NCBI RefSeq assembly: GCF_015706575.1
Contig: NW_024037062.1
Location: 6,568,811-6,632,810 of the forward strand
Direction of reading: 5' to 3'
Length of the DNA stretch: 64,000 bases
Origin: Patiria miniata
Lineage: Eukaryota; Echinodermata; Asteroidea; Valvatida; Asterinidae
Shown here one piece after another: positions 10,471-22,886 of this stretch. How positions within the stretch are numbered: the stretch's first letter is position 1; each line of letters opens with the position of its first letter. A program made the position numbers and the translations under genes. Below the pieces are notes generated by a model that was not told the DNA's origin, searched no databases, and saw only the letters and a list, made by a program, of their open reading frames with translations.

Positions 10471-13250
10471 TGCAGAATAGTCCCATGTGTTTCATTGCAC
10501 GCTACGGTATTTCCGTAGGCCCCCCATTTCTCGTTTGTTTGAGTATCATCGGTTTTCCACAGAGCTAAGTGTTGTGTATAACGTCTGATATTTCGAAACA
10601 TGCAGATATATTCAAGCCGCGCGCCAGCCAATTGGAGTCGACTTTACTAAATAGTAAGGTAATTTCATTCCCAACTCAGGACTAATGGTTTGATTGGTCA
10701 ATTCGAATGCAGTGTTTTGTAATACAACAGCCGGGCGCATATTGCGTAAATGATACAGAGCGCGTGACACGTGTTTTTTTTATCCATGTCTATGACGCGC
10801 AAAGGTTGAATGACCGAAGACCCGATGTAAAAAAAACGCCCGCTGATTGGTCAATATCTAAAAGGTCAAGAAGCAGTACCTTGCAATACAGATCAGCGAA
10901 TCTGTTCATATGTAATTTATTACATAGACTAATTTCTAGTAGGCCCCGAATTTGTCGAGGCCCTAGGCACAGTGTGCCCATTAGGTAATCCAGGCCTAGG
11001 TGGGACCAGTCAGTGGCCGTGTCACGCACACAGCCTTATTTGACCTCAGTTTCTTGTCCCCATGTCATGCATATATGGCCCAAAAGCCTACGAGAGTTTT
11101 TACGAGTCTGTATTCAAGACTACAAAAAACAAGAACAGTTCTAGATACATGCACTGTTTGGCCCAGATGGCGACGTTAAGACGTTACGACCTGTCAAACA
11201 AAAATCATATTTTATAGCAACAAAAGTGAGGGCCGTTTGTTTTTAGGTGTACATGAAGAAATGGCAAGGTTTCAGTAAATAGATAGTGTACGCTTCATTC
11301 TTATGTGAAAAACGTGCAGGAGACTTCTATATTTTTGGTCCAAATCGTCCGTTTAAAAATGAAGACTTTTGCGAGATTTCATGATTTGCAATTACATGTA
11401 AGCGTGCAAACATACGTAAGTACTGACGTAGGTACGTACAGCCATATGGTTGCTACGGCAAAGTGTCGGTCGTTGTAGAGGAAGGCTAATCCGATTACGT
11501 ACTAAGACACTGTAACAGAGCATTGAGATTCGTGAACCCACCAAAACATGGCCTTTTGAACATTTCGTTTCTCAGAAAATATGCTCGGTATGATTGCGAT
11601 GTCACATTCTAACTGAAGAAAGAATTTTAAACTTCATGTCAGTGAAAAAAATCGCCGCCATCGATGCCGAAACGTCGATACTGGTTACTGTCAAAGCTGA
11701 CCATCAAGTCTGGAAGAAATCGTTCGAAAACTTCTCCAAATGCATTTATCCCAATTTCTAGGAATTTACCCAAGTTGTTATTTCACCAGATAATTGAACA
11801 CTTATATAATCGAAGTATATTCAGAATATCAGCTTAATCTGTTGTTGCGGACGCTAGTGTTACACTTTGAACCACCTCTAAGGAAATTTTGAAGACGATC
11901 TGAAAAATTATTTGCCGACCCAACCCATGTGCATTGTTCCGCAAAGCGCCGTAGATGCTACGGCTGATCGATTTTTGCCCGGCACACAATGATGACCGGC
12001 ATATTAACATATTCATAAGCTGCGTCACTCGGCGTGACATGGCTTGGGTCTCGGTATCGACCAATGGAAGCCGGCAAAAAGGGTGATATTTGTTAATTAA
12101 CAACTCGTGAAGGAGGCTTTTATGCATATGTTTACTGGACACCTTAATGGATAGGAACCTCAATAATATTCGTGAGGCTTGAAAAGATTGATAGATATTG
12201 CGCACGTCAGTGTTACAATTTTCAAAATTGCACGTAGCAAGGCCTCTTTTTCAAATTTCAACGAAAGGTAATAAACACATCACAACGACTATTAGCACAT
12301 ACTTGGATCATTATAGGGGAAATGAATCCTGAAAATTGCAAAACGATACGGTCTTCCCAACGGGAGAAATTATTTTTCAAAGGTTTCACCCGTCAACGTG
12401 AACATGTCTGTGTACATGTAGTTTCATTCAAAAGTAACCTTTAGAAATCGCCCTTCGCAACCATATGGCTGCGTAGGCCTGAAAAAAATTGTGAATAGCG
12501 CGCGCGAACGCGTAATGAATGATTTATGAATATTAAGCAGGCCATCTCGAGCTAGCTCGACCAATGTCTGATTTTTGCTACAACTAATAAGGAATGTCAA
12601 TATTTTAAAATTATAATTGAATGCCCTGTCACGAGTTGGTAGCTGTATGGAATAACCCATATCTAGAGATTTACAGGAACGACACCCAAATGGCAGGACC
12701 AATTCTTGAATAAAGTTTTGCCTGTAAGCCTATATGTGTGGATGTTTATATCCTACTTTTTAAATTTCTTTCCAATTAACATCATTTCATTTAAAGCGCG
12801 TTTTGTAGCCCAGTTGGATTGATCCATGACGCAGTGTCCCTTTAAGCTTGAGTAACAATTTAATTAGGCCCTAGGCCGCGGTTATGCGGCATCCCGAGTC
12901 ATTTAATAAGAGGGAAACAAGCGTAGTATTATTTTCATTGTAAGGTTTGTGAAGTAAACAGCTTTTTAACATTACGGGTTGTTCCAACCCTGAAATTGTG
13001 GGTGGATTAGCTTTTACTGAAACAAATTCTGGTCAGTTTCTGGTCACCCCAACGATCAAGTGAGCTGTTCCATAGTAATCGGAATCTTCATTAAGCAGGG
13101 GAATCTGCCTCGATATTTATTTATTTATTTTGTTATTCTTTTTTTTTTTGCGGTCAGACTCTACTCGCAAGTTGGTAAGGGCCTGAATGGCTGACAGGAT
13201 TTCTTGATTTACTTCGCTGGGCTGCGACTGCAAGGAGCTGTCTTCCTGAG
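10471..13250. other. Intergenic, no assigned feature
   Basis: No coding exon or complete element recognised. Positions 12783-12846 carry one terminus of the TTTAAAGGGACACTGCGTC family described at 58926-59386. The remainder is unassigned single-copy-like sequence. Confidence 0.4.
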
Positions 13251-13252
13251 AC

Positions 13253-14664
13253 GTGTTACAAGAGTCAAATCATGCACGAGTGACAGGTGAAAATCCAGTT
13301 AACAACACTAAGGTTCACTGCTTGACCGAGCTTGAGCTAAAAGCTAAAGCTTTATGCAAGGGTCATTATATTGTGGACTATAGACCACTAATTATCATGT
13401 TGCGGCCATTTTTATTTTTTTCCCGTTCAAAACAAGGTAACCAAAGCGAGGCTGGAAGGAAAAACAGTCTGGTTACTTTTTGCCCAAAATCACTATCGTT
13501 CAGGACTGAAATGGCGGTAGCATGATAAAGGTACATATACATGTGTATTGTGTTTGTACCATACTATCTATGACTATTGTAAGTATGTGGCCCAAGGAAC
13601 GGGAAAACGCACAGCTGCTTCGTTTTGTTAGGCAAGTGTATAGCGCCCTCATGTGACGGGTGAAGATGTGACATCCCCCTTTTTTGAAAATAAAAATGTA
13701 ATTTTAAGAATAATCTTTTCCAAACTTGACATACACAGTTCTTTTAAAAAGAGAGAGGATGATTAAATAAATGATTATAATTGATCAGTCTGTATCCACT
13801 CTTGCAAAAGAAAGAGAATCGTTTGATTGTAATTAAAATATATAGTAGTTTTCCCAAAATTCTTGGATTAAAAATAATGTCTACTGACTGTTTTGCTTAG
13901 ACTTCTTTTCTTTTTTTTGGTTCTTGTGAGTTACAGGATTATCAAATAAACTTTTTAATTTTTTTGGAAGAAAAAACAAATTAAGATAATTAAATAAAAA
14001 TCCAAAAGAAAATTGTGCTTTCTCAAATCAAAATGAATTGAATTTTGGATCCGGCAAAACCGGATTTTTCTTGTTGTTCTTTCTGATGAAAATTTGGTTT
14101 CCTGCTGGTAATAAGAGTGAATAATTAAAAATCAAGTGATTTACACCGAAAATGCTTAGCCAGAGCACTGATGTAGAGTCTGATGGAGAATCGGATGGAG
14201 ATCAATGTTCACAATGACAGTCTTTCTGGCCTTCGCACAAGCCTTCCAAAGCGAGTCTTGTAGAGTTGCTTTTGGATCGCCTGGGTGGTAGGTGCCTGTG
14301 ATGTAATTGAGTAACTTGCAGTTGGTGAGTCGGATGATGGTGGTACTTGACGACTTGGGAGTCAAGGTTAAAGGTCATGGTCTTCCTGGCTGGCTCTATG
14401 TCACGGATGTGTGTACGGTGTCGACGTAAAATACTGCCGTTAGGGGTGTTGACCATGTATGATCGGGGTTCATGACATTTCTCCTTGACGGTGGCTGGTG
14501 TCCATCGGCCGGGTATCGGATCTCGGATGGAGACTGCTTGGCCTGTCTTGAGAGGTGGGAGGCCGGTGGCATGTTTGTCGTGGTACTGTTTCTGGCTCAG
14601 TTGTCGCTGATAGAGCGGTCTTGAATTTCATCTCAGACCTCATGTGACGGGTGGAGATGCGACA
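13253..14664 (-). mobile_element. Internally deleted Ty3/gypsy-type LTR retrotransposon
   Basis: Reading on the minus strand: a 27-bp LTR start (TGTCGCATCTCC...) at 14664, an abrupt junction to the integrase C-terminal coding segment (about 14610-14170), a polypurine tract AAAAAAGGGGGA at 13685-13674, then a 3' LTR starting TGTCACATC at 13673 and ending near TTGTAACA at about 13253. The LTR start is repeated in both places. The 3' LTR end and target duplication were not proven. Most of gag-pol is missing. Confidence 0.65.
14165..14615 (-). pseudogene. Ty3/gypsy integrase C-terminal fragment
   Basis: The minus-strand frame reads QKQYHDKHATGLPPLKTGQ, GRWTPATVKEK and RSYMVNTPNGSILRRHR, then THIRDIEP. 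This is the typical tail of metazoan gypsy integrases, where a short barrel-like domain after the catalytic core ends in 'xYxVxxxxGxxxRRNRxxL'. No catalytic core, reverse transcriptase, protease or gag is present, so the fragment cannot be functional alone. Confidence 0.75.
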
Positions 14665-14677
14665 ACTATATACTAAA

Positions 14678-15383
14678 TATCGTCACCGACACCACGAACT
14701 GACACCCGGTGGTCAGCGTTGCAGAAATACAAATCGGAGAAAAACGCTTTTAAAGGTTTGACACGAATTTACTCAGTAAAATACTCCATTTATCTTAAGA
14801 GGTTTTAGTATCACTCAACGTAAAAATGCTTTCACTACTCAATTATACACGTTATATTGTAAAAATCTGCTTAGTTAATTAGCAATTAAATGATTAAGAT
14901 GGGTGTCAGTTCGTGAAAACCAAAATTTACGTGTTTTCGGAGAGTGCGCGCATGCAATAGCGTTAGTGAGTGTCAGTTCGTGAAAACCAAAATTGACCAG
15001 TTTTGGGAGAGTGCGCGCACAAACTGCGCATGCGTGCGCGCACTCTCCCAAAACACGTCAATTTTGGTTTTCACGAACTGACACTCACTAACGCTATTGC
15101 ATGCGCGCACTCTCCGAAAACACGTAAATTTTGGTTTTCACGAACTGACACCCTGTGCAGTGTCACTTCGTGGTGACCAAAAATACCAGAATTGACCAAT
15201 TTCTTGAAAATTCGTTAGTGAAATTCGCTTATTTTAGATGATTTCAGCAATTTTAACCTCGTCATGTTAAACTTCATGATACAAACTGCTAATATGTGCA
15301 AAAAAAAGAAAATTTGAATTTTTAATTTTTTTTTTGTACACATGTGATGCAGAGGGTGTCAGTTCGTGGTGTCGGTGACGATA
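14678..15383. mobile_element. ~700-bp inverted-repeat element containing a giant hairpin
   Basis: Outer ends at 14678-14707 and 15354-15383 are perfect ~30-bp inverted repeats (cgtcaccgacaccacgaact). Inside, 14901-15019 and 15035-15153 are a second inverted pair of 119 bp with about two mismatches and a 15-bp spacer. The words 'gtgtcagttcgtg' and 'gagagtgcgcgca' recur in every arm. Non-coding. Confidence 0.88.
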
Positions 15384-16170
15384 TGTACAACACACTCGCG
15401 CTCTTGTGCAAAAACAACAATAAAATCCACTTGTCATTGAGATGATTGAGATTGCTTATGTGTATTTTGTTTATTCGGTGGTTAGTAATCAGTGATGATT
15501 ATCAGAGCAGTGTTTGATTTACTTAGCTTTATATTTTCTTTCATCATAATTATATAAATGAACATTTCAAATTTACGGACTTTACAACCAACGTGGTGAA
15601 TGGCGTAGGCAGTCAAAGGCCAAAGCTTGTACATGGGCAATGCCCAAAAAGTAAACAATTCGAAGTTGAAATTTAACAGAAAGAAAATTATTACACTTAA
15701 AAAAAACAGATAAAAGACTAACATTACTTTGAAGTAGCTACAGAAATATTTACCAAATAAAACATTGATTGGTTAAGGCCAAGAATTACGCGTGATATTA
15801 TTCATAAGTAAATCAATTGAGAGAAGTGTTTGGAACGATATATGCAAAATAATTCATCATTCCTATTTATTACAATTATTCAGCAGGTATTTTGAAACCA
15901 CCAATTGACCCATGAGGGGTGGTGCAGAGAGACTATTCTTGCTGTACACTGGATATAGTATTGTTGCGTTCCCGCAAATTGCGCAGTTTACTTCTTTCCC
16001 AACCAATCCATTCCACTCCGTGCACAGCGTAATGCTTGCAGCGATTCTGTGTGCCCTCACACAGCGCGAAGCTTTACCACGAAGTCTTAGACACACGTAG
16101 AAGTGTGCAGCACATTGCATGTACAGTACGCTATTGTATAGCGCGCAATGCATGTAGCACTCACTGCTAT
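15384..16170. other. Intergenic, no assigned feature
   Basis: No gene or complete element recognised between the hairpin element and the putative LTR; only short spurious open frames. Confidence 0.4.
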
Positions 16171-16175
16171 TGAAC

Positions 16176-16974
16176 ATGTACCGCCATGGGACATGTACTT
16201 AGGACTTAGCCATTTTCCCTCCACCTTTCCCCGGAGTCGATGCGAATTCCCCTCACACACCTTACCTCGCATCCGACTCACATTGACCCCAAGCATTTAG
16301 CGAATGTGGCTCGCTAAAACCTACCCGTGTATTCACCTCTTAGTGACCCCGTACACCCCAGCGAGTGTGTCCCGCTAACCCACTGGCCGAGACCTACGGT
16401 AGCTAGAGGTCAGGTTACGTCCTTCGTCTCATAGTTTTACTCCATAGCATTAGTGTGTAGATTCTTACCTAGTCTAGAGACTAAGTCTTGTACACAAGCC
16501 TATGTACCGAGAAGTTATTCCCTTTCCCTTTTCCTTGAGGATCAGTTCCCCGTAACGCACCCACGAGTGATCCTACTTCGCCCGCTAACCACTGCTCTCG
16601 GACTTTCTCCCACTAGAATGTCTGTCAGTCGTGTACAAATCTCCCATAGAGAACTTTCCCCATGCCTTGTGTACACGGATGCATTATTCATAACTACCAG
16701 AATCCAATGCTCCCATTGGCTAAGACGCGCACCCAAAAGTGTATATAAAGCGCGCAGAAATTGCAGTTCTGGTCATTGTTGATCTGGGCTCTGACCCCGA
16801 CAGAGTTCCTGACATGTACACGTAGATTATCGAGCTGTCCGCTCACTGACCAAAGACCCTTGTCTGTACCAGATAATCATGTACGCCTTAACTTTACATT
16901 GTATAGAGTGCGCCCTCTATTGAGCTGAGATGTAAATAATCCCGAATAAAGTACTAGTGTGAGTTTGTCTTACA
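16176..16974 (+). mobile_element. Putative solo LTR
   Basis: A segment beginning TGTACCGCC and ending CTTACA has TATATAAAG at 16742-16750 and AATAAA at 16945-16950, a U3-R-U5-like spacing. No flanking internal retroelement sequence is seen and the target duplication was not resolved, so the edges are approximate. A host promoter is the alternative reading. Confidence 0.4.
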
Positions 16975-17262
16975 TACGCAGTGTGGACTTCCGAACAAAA
17001 GACGTCCACATAATGTAGGTAGCACCGACGTTGTGTGGACTTACCCCACGTCCACACAGTGTTTCCCCATTTCTGAAAACAGGTTTAGAGGCATTTTTGG
17101 GTTAGGTTTATCTGTAGCAGAATGAAGAGAAACACTAAAGGGAATCATAGAAAAAAATTGGGTTGAAAGAGTTTTCACAGTTTGAGAAAATGAGTTTTTC
17201 ACTGGTTTTTCTTAACTACACGAAAGCAATGGAAAGTCCACACTAGTCATGTGAAACAAGTA
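16975..17262 (+). repeat. Dispersed ~290-bp repeat, copy 2
   Basis: Starts acgcagtgtggacttccga. Same internal words as the copies at 10165 and 26063. It immediately follows the putative LTR and is followed by a (GT)8 run at 17266-17281. Confidence 0.85.
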
Positions 17263-17265
17263 TGG

Positions 17266-17281
17266 GTGTGTGTGTGTGTGT
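17266..17281 (+). repeat. (GT)8 microsatellite
   Basis: Uninterrupted GT dinucleotide run. Confidence 0.9.
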
Positions 17282-18522
17282 AAGATATTTGTATCTGACT
17301 CTTTATTTGATAATGTCTCTCACCCCAGAGAGACGTTACAGTATGTAGCTGCCTTTACCACATAACAACTGATCCGCAGATCGCATATATGTCTTACCTT
17401 TTCCCGCAGTCAATCGCTATGTATTTGTTCCTAAAAAAGTCTCCTTTTTTTGCAGTTTTTAAACAACGACCTCGAATGACCCCTAGATGACCTTTGACCT
17501 CCAACTTTGAAAGAGTTGTGATGAACCCCCACCCAACGATCACTCAATCTAAGTGACATAAAATCCATCAAATTCTGTAGACAAAGAAAGATTTGGAGCA
17601 CATTTGAACAAAACAATGACCTCTACATTACATTAAATTTGACCTCAGTATCTGATGAAGAATTGTGTCTTCTCATGGAAGGGTCACTGCATCTTAAATT
17701 CATCAAAATTCATGAAAGCATATACAATATCGTAAACTTCCCAACGACTGTATTACAGCATATTATGAACCTCAGTTGACCTTATCCACTACTCGATGCT
17801 CTACGCTTGGGTCCAAGTGTCATGGAATTCGGGTGGATATTTATTACATGAGAGCAATTCCAAAAACGTTAAAATACGGTGATCCCAGCAGATGGGGGTT
17901 CAGGGGTACTTACTTGCATTGTACTTTTATCCCGTTTCTTGAACATGCACATACATGTACTTCTGGGGTGGGGACCTTTTTCAAAAGAAAAATTGTTGGG
18001 TACCAGTCGGCACCTTTGTTCCATTTGTGTGCAGTATTCTACAATGTAGCCCTTGTAAGTACGGGTTTACAGGTCTATACGGTCAACCAGTTACAGAATT
18101 TAGGACTGGAAATGTCCCCCAAAACTTTGTTTAGGCGACAGAAGAATGCAAGTTACTTGAACTCCTTGTGTACTTGCATAATATTACTCGCAGAAACGTG
18201 TTTGATTAATCTGGCTTATTATGACAGTATTGAAAAGAATATTATGAATTCGATCTGGATCATTATTATGAAATATCATACAGCATTTCTTCTTTAAATT
18301 AACTGATAGTCTTTTGCAATTTATTCATATAAACAGAATCCAGCTCCAAATTTAAAACACTTACTGCTTCTTTAAGATCATCACTACTACAATGTATAAA
18401 ATAAATGTGTAACATCTGCAAAGAGAATACATTCTAAAATATCTGAAGAATTTGGCAAATGAGGGTGGGCTGGGGTGGGCCAAACCCTTGGCAGAAAAAT
18501 AAGAAAAGAATGCAGAAAAAAA
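17282..18522. other. Intergenic, TGACCTTTGACC-type repeat remnants
   Basis: Contains 'gacctttgacctcc' (17490) and related TGACC words, which recur at about 18840-18885 and look like an old interspersed repeat. The 173-codon open frame at 17776-18297 has no recognisable domain, signal or splice support and was not called. Confidence 0.4.
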
Positions 18523-20082
18523 GTCGCATATGGGTCATTTTCATGTCAGACCAACGCACTTTTTTACCTCATGTCTTCCGATTTTGATAAAAAATGCTGT
18601 GCTTGTAGGTCCTGATGAGCAATATAATGCATACCAATTTTTAGCACGATCTGACCTACCATGTGGTCAGGGAAGAAGCCACAAAAAACTGACATTTTGG
18701 GAGTAAAATACCACCCTTTTGGTAGAAATATGTCAAAACAATGTCAATTTTCATCGAATATATGCGAATTTGGTATCAAAATAATAAGAATCGCATGCTC
18801 AAATCAACTCTTTGTCAAAATTAAATTTTGTGAAAAGTAGGTCACGTGACCTTTTATACGTTGTCGTGACCTTTGACCCAATTTATGTACTAATGTATCC
18901 TCCCGAAAATCAACGAAATTAAAATGACTTGAGCATGTCTTCCGCTATCAGAATCCACTAGAAATCAATTGGGGTCTTGAAAATTTACAACTTTATGACT
19001 ATTTTTGTACAGTTGGTAGGCTACAAAGAAGTCAATTTATAGACTTTACATTAGAAATCCACCATCACAACTTACTATTCTGTTTCTAAAGCTACTTAAA
19101 TTAATCTTGGTTTGGGAATTTCTCATGTTTAGGGCTGATGAGGTCTAACCAGACTCATAATATAAATTATCAGCAGAGGCGCACCCAGGATTTTGATTTT
19201 TTTTTTGTAGGGGGGGGGGCTCATAATTTGTTTGTTTTCAAATTTCTGTAGAAGATTGACCAAAAAAAAATTCCAAAAATCAAACAAGCAAATTGGCAAC
19301 CTTGGAGGGGGGGGGGGTTCCAGCCCCTCGAGGCCCCCCCGGTGCCACTGATAATTAGTTTTCCCACGAGTGCGCTTAGAATTGAGCCCCCCCCCCACCC
19401 ACCCAGGGGTGCCACTGATAATTAATTATCCCATGAGCGCGCTTGGAATATAAAACAATGCACTGCTGCTGTGACCCATATGCGACTTGACGCACTACAT
19501 TATTCCGTGTTCCACGAGCGCAAGTAGGCTAACGAATTTATCTTCAAGCAAACTTGACGTCGAATGCTTGAGAGTCGATTGTCATCAGCAGTTACTGTTT
19601 AGGGTACGCAACAGCTCTATGCTTACTACCCGGACCCAGTACAGCGGACACACATCCAGGTGAAATTTATCTCGAAGTAAAAAATTGCCAAGTCTGTGAG
19701 ACTCTTTAAATTTCAAGAAGCGCAGTGATGAATGAGTAAGGTAACTTTGATTGCGAAATTGAGTATTATCTTCAAGCAATCTTGAATCCTAGACCCTGAT
19801 TAGTCCATCTATAGCAACAACAGTGTGATTTGATATAATACTGCACAGCTATATTGCACCCCAGATATCGAATGTACATGTATGTATTGTGTTTTTTTAT
19901 TTGCTGCTGAACGGTCCGATACACTATGCACCTACATCCCTCACCACGTACAATGTACGCATTCGACGTCAAGTTTGCGTGAAGAAAATTGCACATCAGA
20001 ACCTACAAGCACAGCAATTTTTTTCAAAATCAGGAGACACGAGGTAAAAAAAAGTGCGTTGGTCCGACATGGAAGGACCCAT
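18523..20082. mobile_element. 1.56-kb element with ~50-bp terminal inverted repeats
   Basis: Left end gtcgcatatgggtcatttt...ccaacgcac...ttacctcatgtct (18523-18576) is the reverse complement, with a few differences, of 20034-20082. A second inverted pair (cttcaagcaaacttgacgtc) lies inside at about 19541-19566 and 19959-19984. No coding potential found. Its right end abuts the left edge of duplication unit 2. Confidence 0.65.
19176..19400. mobile_element. hAT-like MITE fragment (CAGAGGCGCACCC type)
   Basis: Begins cagaggcgcacccaggattt, followed by T and G tracts and a G/C-rich centre, resembling the elements at 21240-21538 and 26872-27155. A clean right terminus was not found; 'ggtgccactgataattag' occurs twice at the right side. 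Confidence 0.4.
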
Positions 20083-20689
20083 AACCGTTTGCATCGGTTA
20101 ATATAACCGTGTCTAACCTGGTGATTATCCCTAATAAGATGGCTGGTTTTATCCAAAAGTATGAGTTAAACCAAGGTATGTGCAAGAAAAAAAAACTCTA
20201 ACTACTATGAAAATGGCTAGTATTAACAGCGTCACCAACGGTGTCTAAAATCTCTCGGAGGCGGCAGGACCTAAACAATACAGGTTCTACTCTTTTCATA
20301 ACAAAAATCTTCATTTTCACACTCTTTATATATCGTGAATCACCTCAATATCATTTGACAAAAGTAAAACAAAATTAATCACTCCCTGAGCTCGGCTGTC
20401 CTAGTGTCAAATAAAAATAATGGCAAAATGTGATGGAAATGTTAACGTTGAAAAAACGATGACAAGCATATGGTGGAAAGGAGTAGCGCCCTCTAGCTTG
20501 AACAAAATATCGACCATAAGAGTGAATAATACACTGAACGATATTCTGGCGACTAATTCATTGCATGGGTAAGAAGGGATGTAAATTAAGTCGCGATATG
20601 GCATCATCGACTCTTCAGGTATACAATGTGTGTGTTCCTTCAGTAGCCCTAGCAGTCTTGTAATGAGTCCGTGAATATTGTGGCTCAAG

Positions 20690-21125
20690 TCGAGTCGAGT
20701 GATACTATTTGCAGTGACTCAAAATGAGTCTTTGTAAGAATACAGTGACTTTAGTTGGGTAGAGTCGTTCTAAGACAAAGACTTGAGTAATGACTCAAAT
20801 TCAGGTTGAGTCGTTTGGAAATAATGGAAGTTTAATTCTGAGGAGTGACTCGGGCCAAGTTGCGTATTCGTAGGTAGTGACTCAAGTTGAGTCGTTCTAA
20901 GTAATTGATAAAAGTTAAATAGTTCTAAGGCAGTGACTCGAGTTGGTCATTCGAAGGCAGTAGCCCAGAGGCATTGACTCATTCTAAAAAAAGGGACTGT
21001 TTGAGTTTAGTTATTCTAAGGCAGTAACTCGAGTCACATTTAGTGCTTTGAAGGCAGTGCTCGAGTCAAGTCTTTAAGATAGCCACGTTGATTCGAGTTA
21101 TGTCACATTCTTGCTTGAGTGACAA
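20690..21125 (+). repeat. TGACTC/GAGTCA-rich degenerate tandem repeat, unit 2
   Basis: Units of about 30-45 bp containing 'cagtgactcaagttgagtcg' with variation, including perfect TGACTCA words near 20714, 20792, 20877 and 20974. A paralogous block lies at 54660-55085. Confidence 0.75.
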
Positions 21126-21239
21126 GAATTCGGGCGTGGAAGGATTTGGATGAATACTACCTAGAATTTCCTCCGTGTTGTGCAAAGTCGGATTTGATGA
21201 AACTGTCTAGTCCTTCGCCCTGAAGAGGATGAAGCTTTC

Positions 21240-21538
21240 CAATGGCGTAGCCAAGGGGGGCATGGGGGTGAGCACTTGCCCCCCCCCCCCCCCACAAATT
21301 TTCCGTGCCCCTCCCCAGATGCCCCCCACCAAAACACTGATAAGGTCCCTTTTCCTTTTTTTTCAGTTAGCCAAAGGCCTACCTTTTACAATCTCTTATG
21401 TCAATGAATATAGCGAGGCATTATAGGGCCCAACTGGGAAATACTGCAATAGGAAGTTTGCGATATGTGCCCCCATGATATTCTGATCCCCCCCCCCCCC
21501 CGTGCCCCTCCACTCAAAAAATCCTAGCTACGCCACTG
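21240..21538. mobile_element. hAT-like MITE, 8-bp target duplication
   Basis: Termini CAATGGCGTAGCCAAGG and its near-complement GCTACGCCACTG. Flanked by AAGCTTTC (21232-21239) and AAGCTTCC (21539-21546), an 8-bp duplication with one mismatch. The paralogous site in unit 3 near 55670 lacks it. The centre is mostly poly-C. Confidence 0.75.
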
Positions 21539-21679
21539 AAGCTTCCATGAATGGAATAATGATTTTAAAAAGACCCAGTCAGTCCTGTCTGTCGGTCAGT
21601 GCGTGCGTGCGTGATTTAGAACACACTAGGCTGGCCCTCTGGGTCCAGCGCAAAGTTAGCCTTGAAAGATACACAGGTC

Positions 21680-21840
21680 AGGAAAGGACATTCATGTCAG
21701 GTTAGGTCAAGTCAGGTCAGGTCAGTCAGGTCAGGTCGGATTGGGTCGGTTGGGTCGGTTGGGTCGGGTCCGGCTTATGCAAGTCTAAATCACAAGAGAC
21801 AGTCAGTCCGGTCCGGTCGGTCGGTCTGTCAGTGCGTGCG
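21680..21840 (+). repeat. (GGTCA)n satellite, unit 2 (contracted)
   Basis: Same pentamer block with only one clear higher-order spacer (about 21775). The flanking 'ggctggccctctggg' segment is duplicated on both sides (about 21610-21680 and 21843-21920). Confidence 0.8.
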
Positions 21841-22564
21841 TGCTTTAAAGTGCACTAGGCTGGCCCTCTGGGCCAGCGCAAAAATAGTTTAGAAAGATGC
21901 ATAGAAGGCCATGAGACACTTTAAAAGATCACTGACAGTAATAAATGATATCTAGAGACAACACAACACTGCAGGTGCACGCTTACACTCTATCTAAAGT
22001 GCTTTTATTGAATGAATATAAATTTAACACAGGAAAGAGACGTGGAAAAAAAGGTTTGTGCCATGATATGCCGAACTTTCTCTATCTTGTCTCTGACTAC
22101 ATATTTATTAAATTGATTGGGCTTTAAGTTAATGGCCATCATTTGCAAACACTTTTTTATTGGCGTTTCAAGAAACATAACAATAATGCAATCAATCGGA
22201 TGCAGGTTATTAATAACAAACAAACAAACAAATTGTCGAAATTATTAACAGTAGATGACTTGTCATACTTTTGAGAAAACTGTGACAATGCATTTTCATT
22301 TTTCTCACGCAAAGCATGTTTCCGTTGACAGTTTGAGGGTTTGGTCCTACCCATCGCGAGGAAATGATGGTTATTTCTCTTGTGTGGCAAAAGACAGCAT
22401 ACTAGTCGCATTTCACAGGATGTTCATTGCTATCACTTACTTACAAAAACATGGGACATTTCATGATATTTGACAGTTTAAATTTGCAAATGGTGTCGAT
22501 TACCTTAAACCTCTTTAAAATGTAAAGGAAAAAGAAAGAAAAAAGAAAAGAAAACAAAACTAGA

Positions 22565-22706
22565 CAAGATAAGTTTGCGGTAGAACCATGTCAATACATT
22601 TTTTTTGTGAGTATATGTGGTTCTGAAACGTCCCTCCTGTTCTTTTCGGGGCACACATACTCACAAAAGAGATATGTTCACATTGTGCTACCGCAAACCT
22701 ATCTTA
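22565..22706. mobile_element. 142-bp inverted-repeat element
   Basis: Ends aagataagtttgcggtag and the complement of ctaccgcaaacctatctta. Absent from the corresponding place in unit 1. Confidence 0.65.
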
Positions 22707-22886
22707 TGTTAATATCTTTCCACCATGCAAATATTAAAACGTCAAAAGAAAACTATTTGCTGAAAAAAATAGGTCCAGTTCTTTTTTTTTAAATTTATTT
22801 CCACCAGTTACTGAACTGCATGTATGTGCTTAACCATGTTCAAAAGGACAATTAAGAAATAGTAATAATCTATATAATTATGCCCA

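Noticed and set aside
9989..10495. 168-codon minus-strand open frame
   Set aside because: It lies across a small MITE and a dispersed ~290-bp repeat whose other copies do not keep the frame; no domain or start context.
11834..12205. 123-codon minus-strand frame
   Set aside because: No recognisable motif, and composition is like the surrounding intergenic sequence.
17776..18297. Longest open frame of the window (173 codons, plus strand)
   Set aside because: No recognisable domain, signal peptide or splice context, and it lies amid TGACC-type repeat remnants; best treated as chance.
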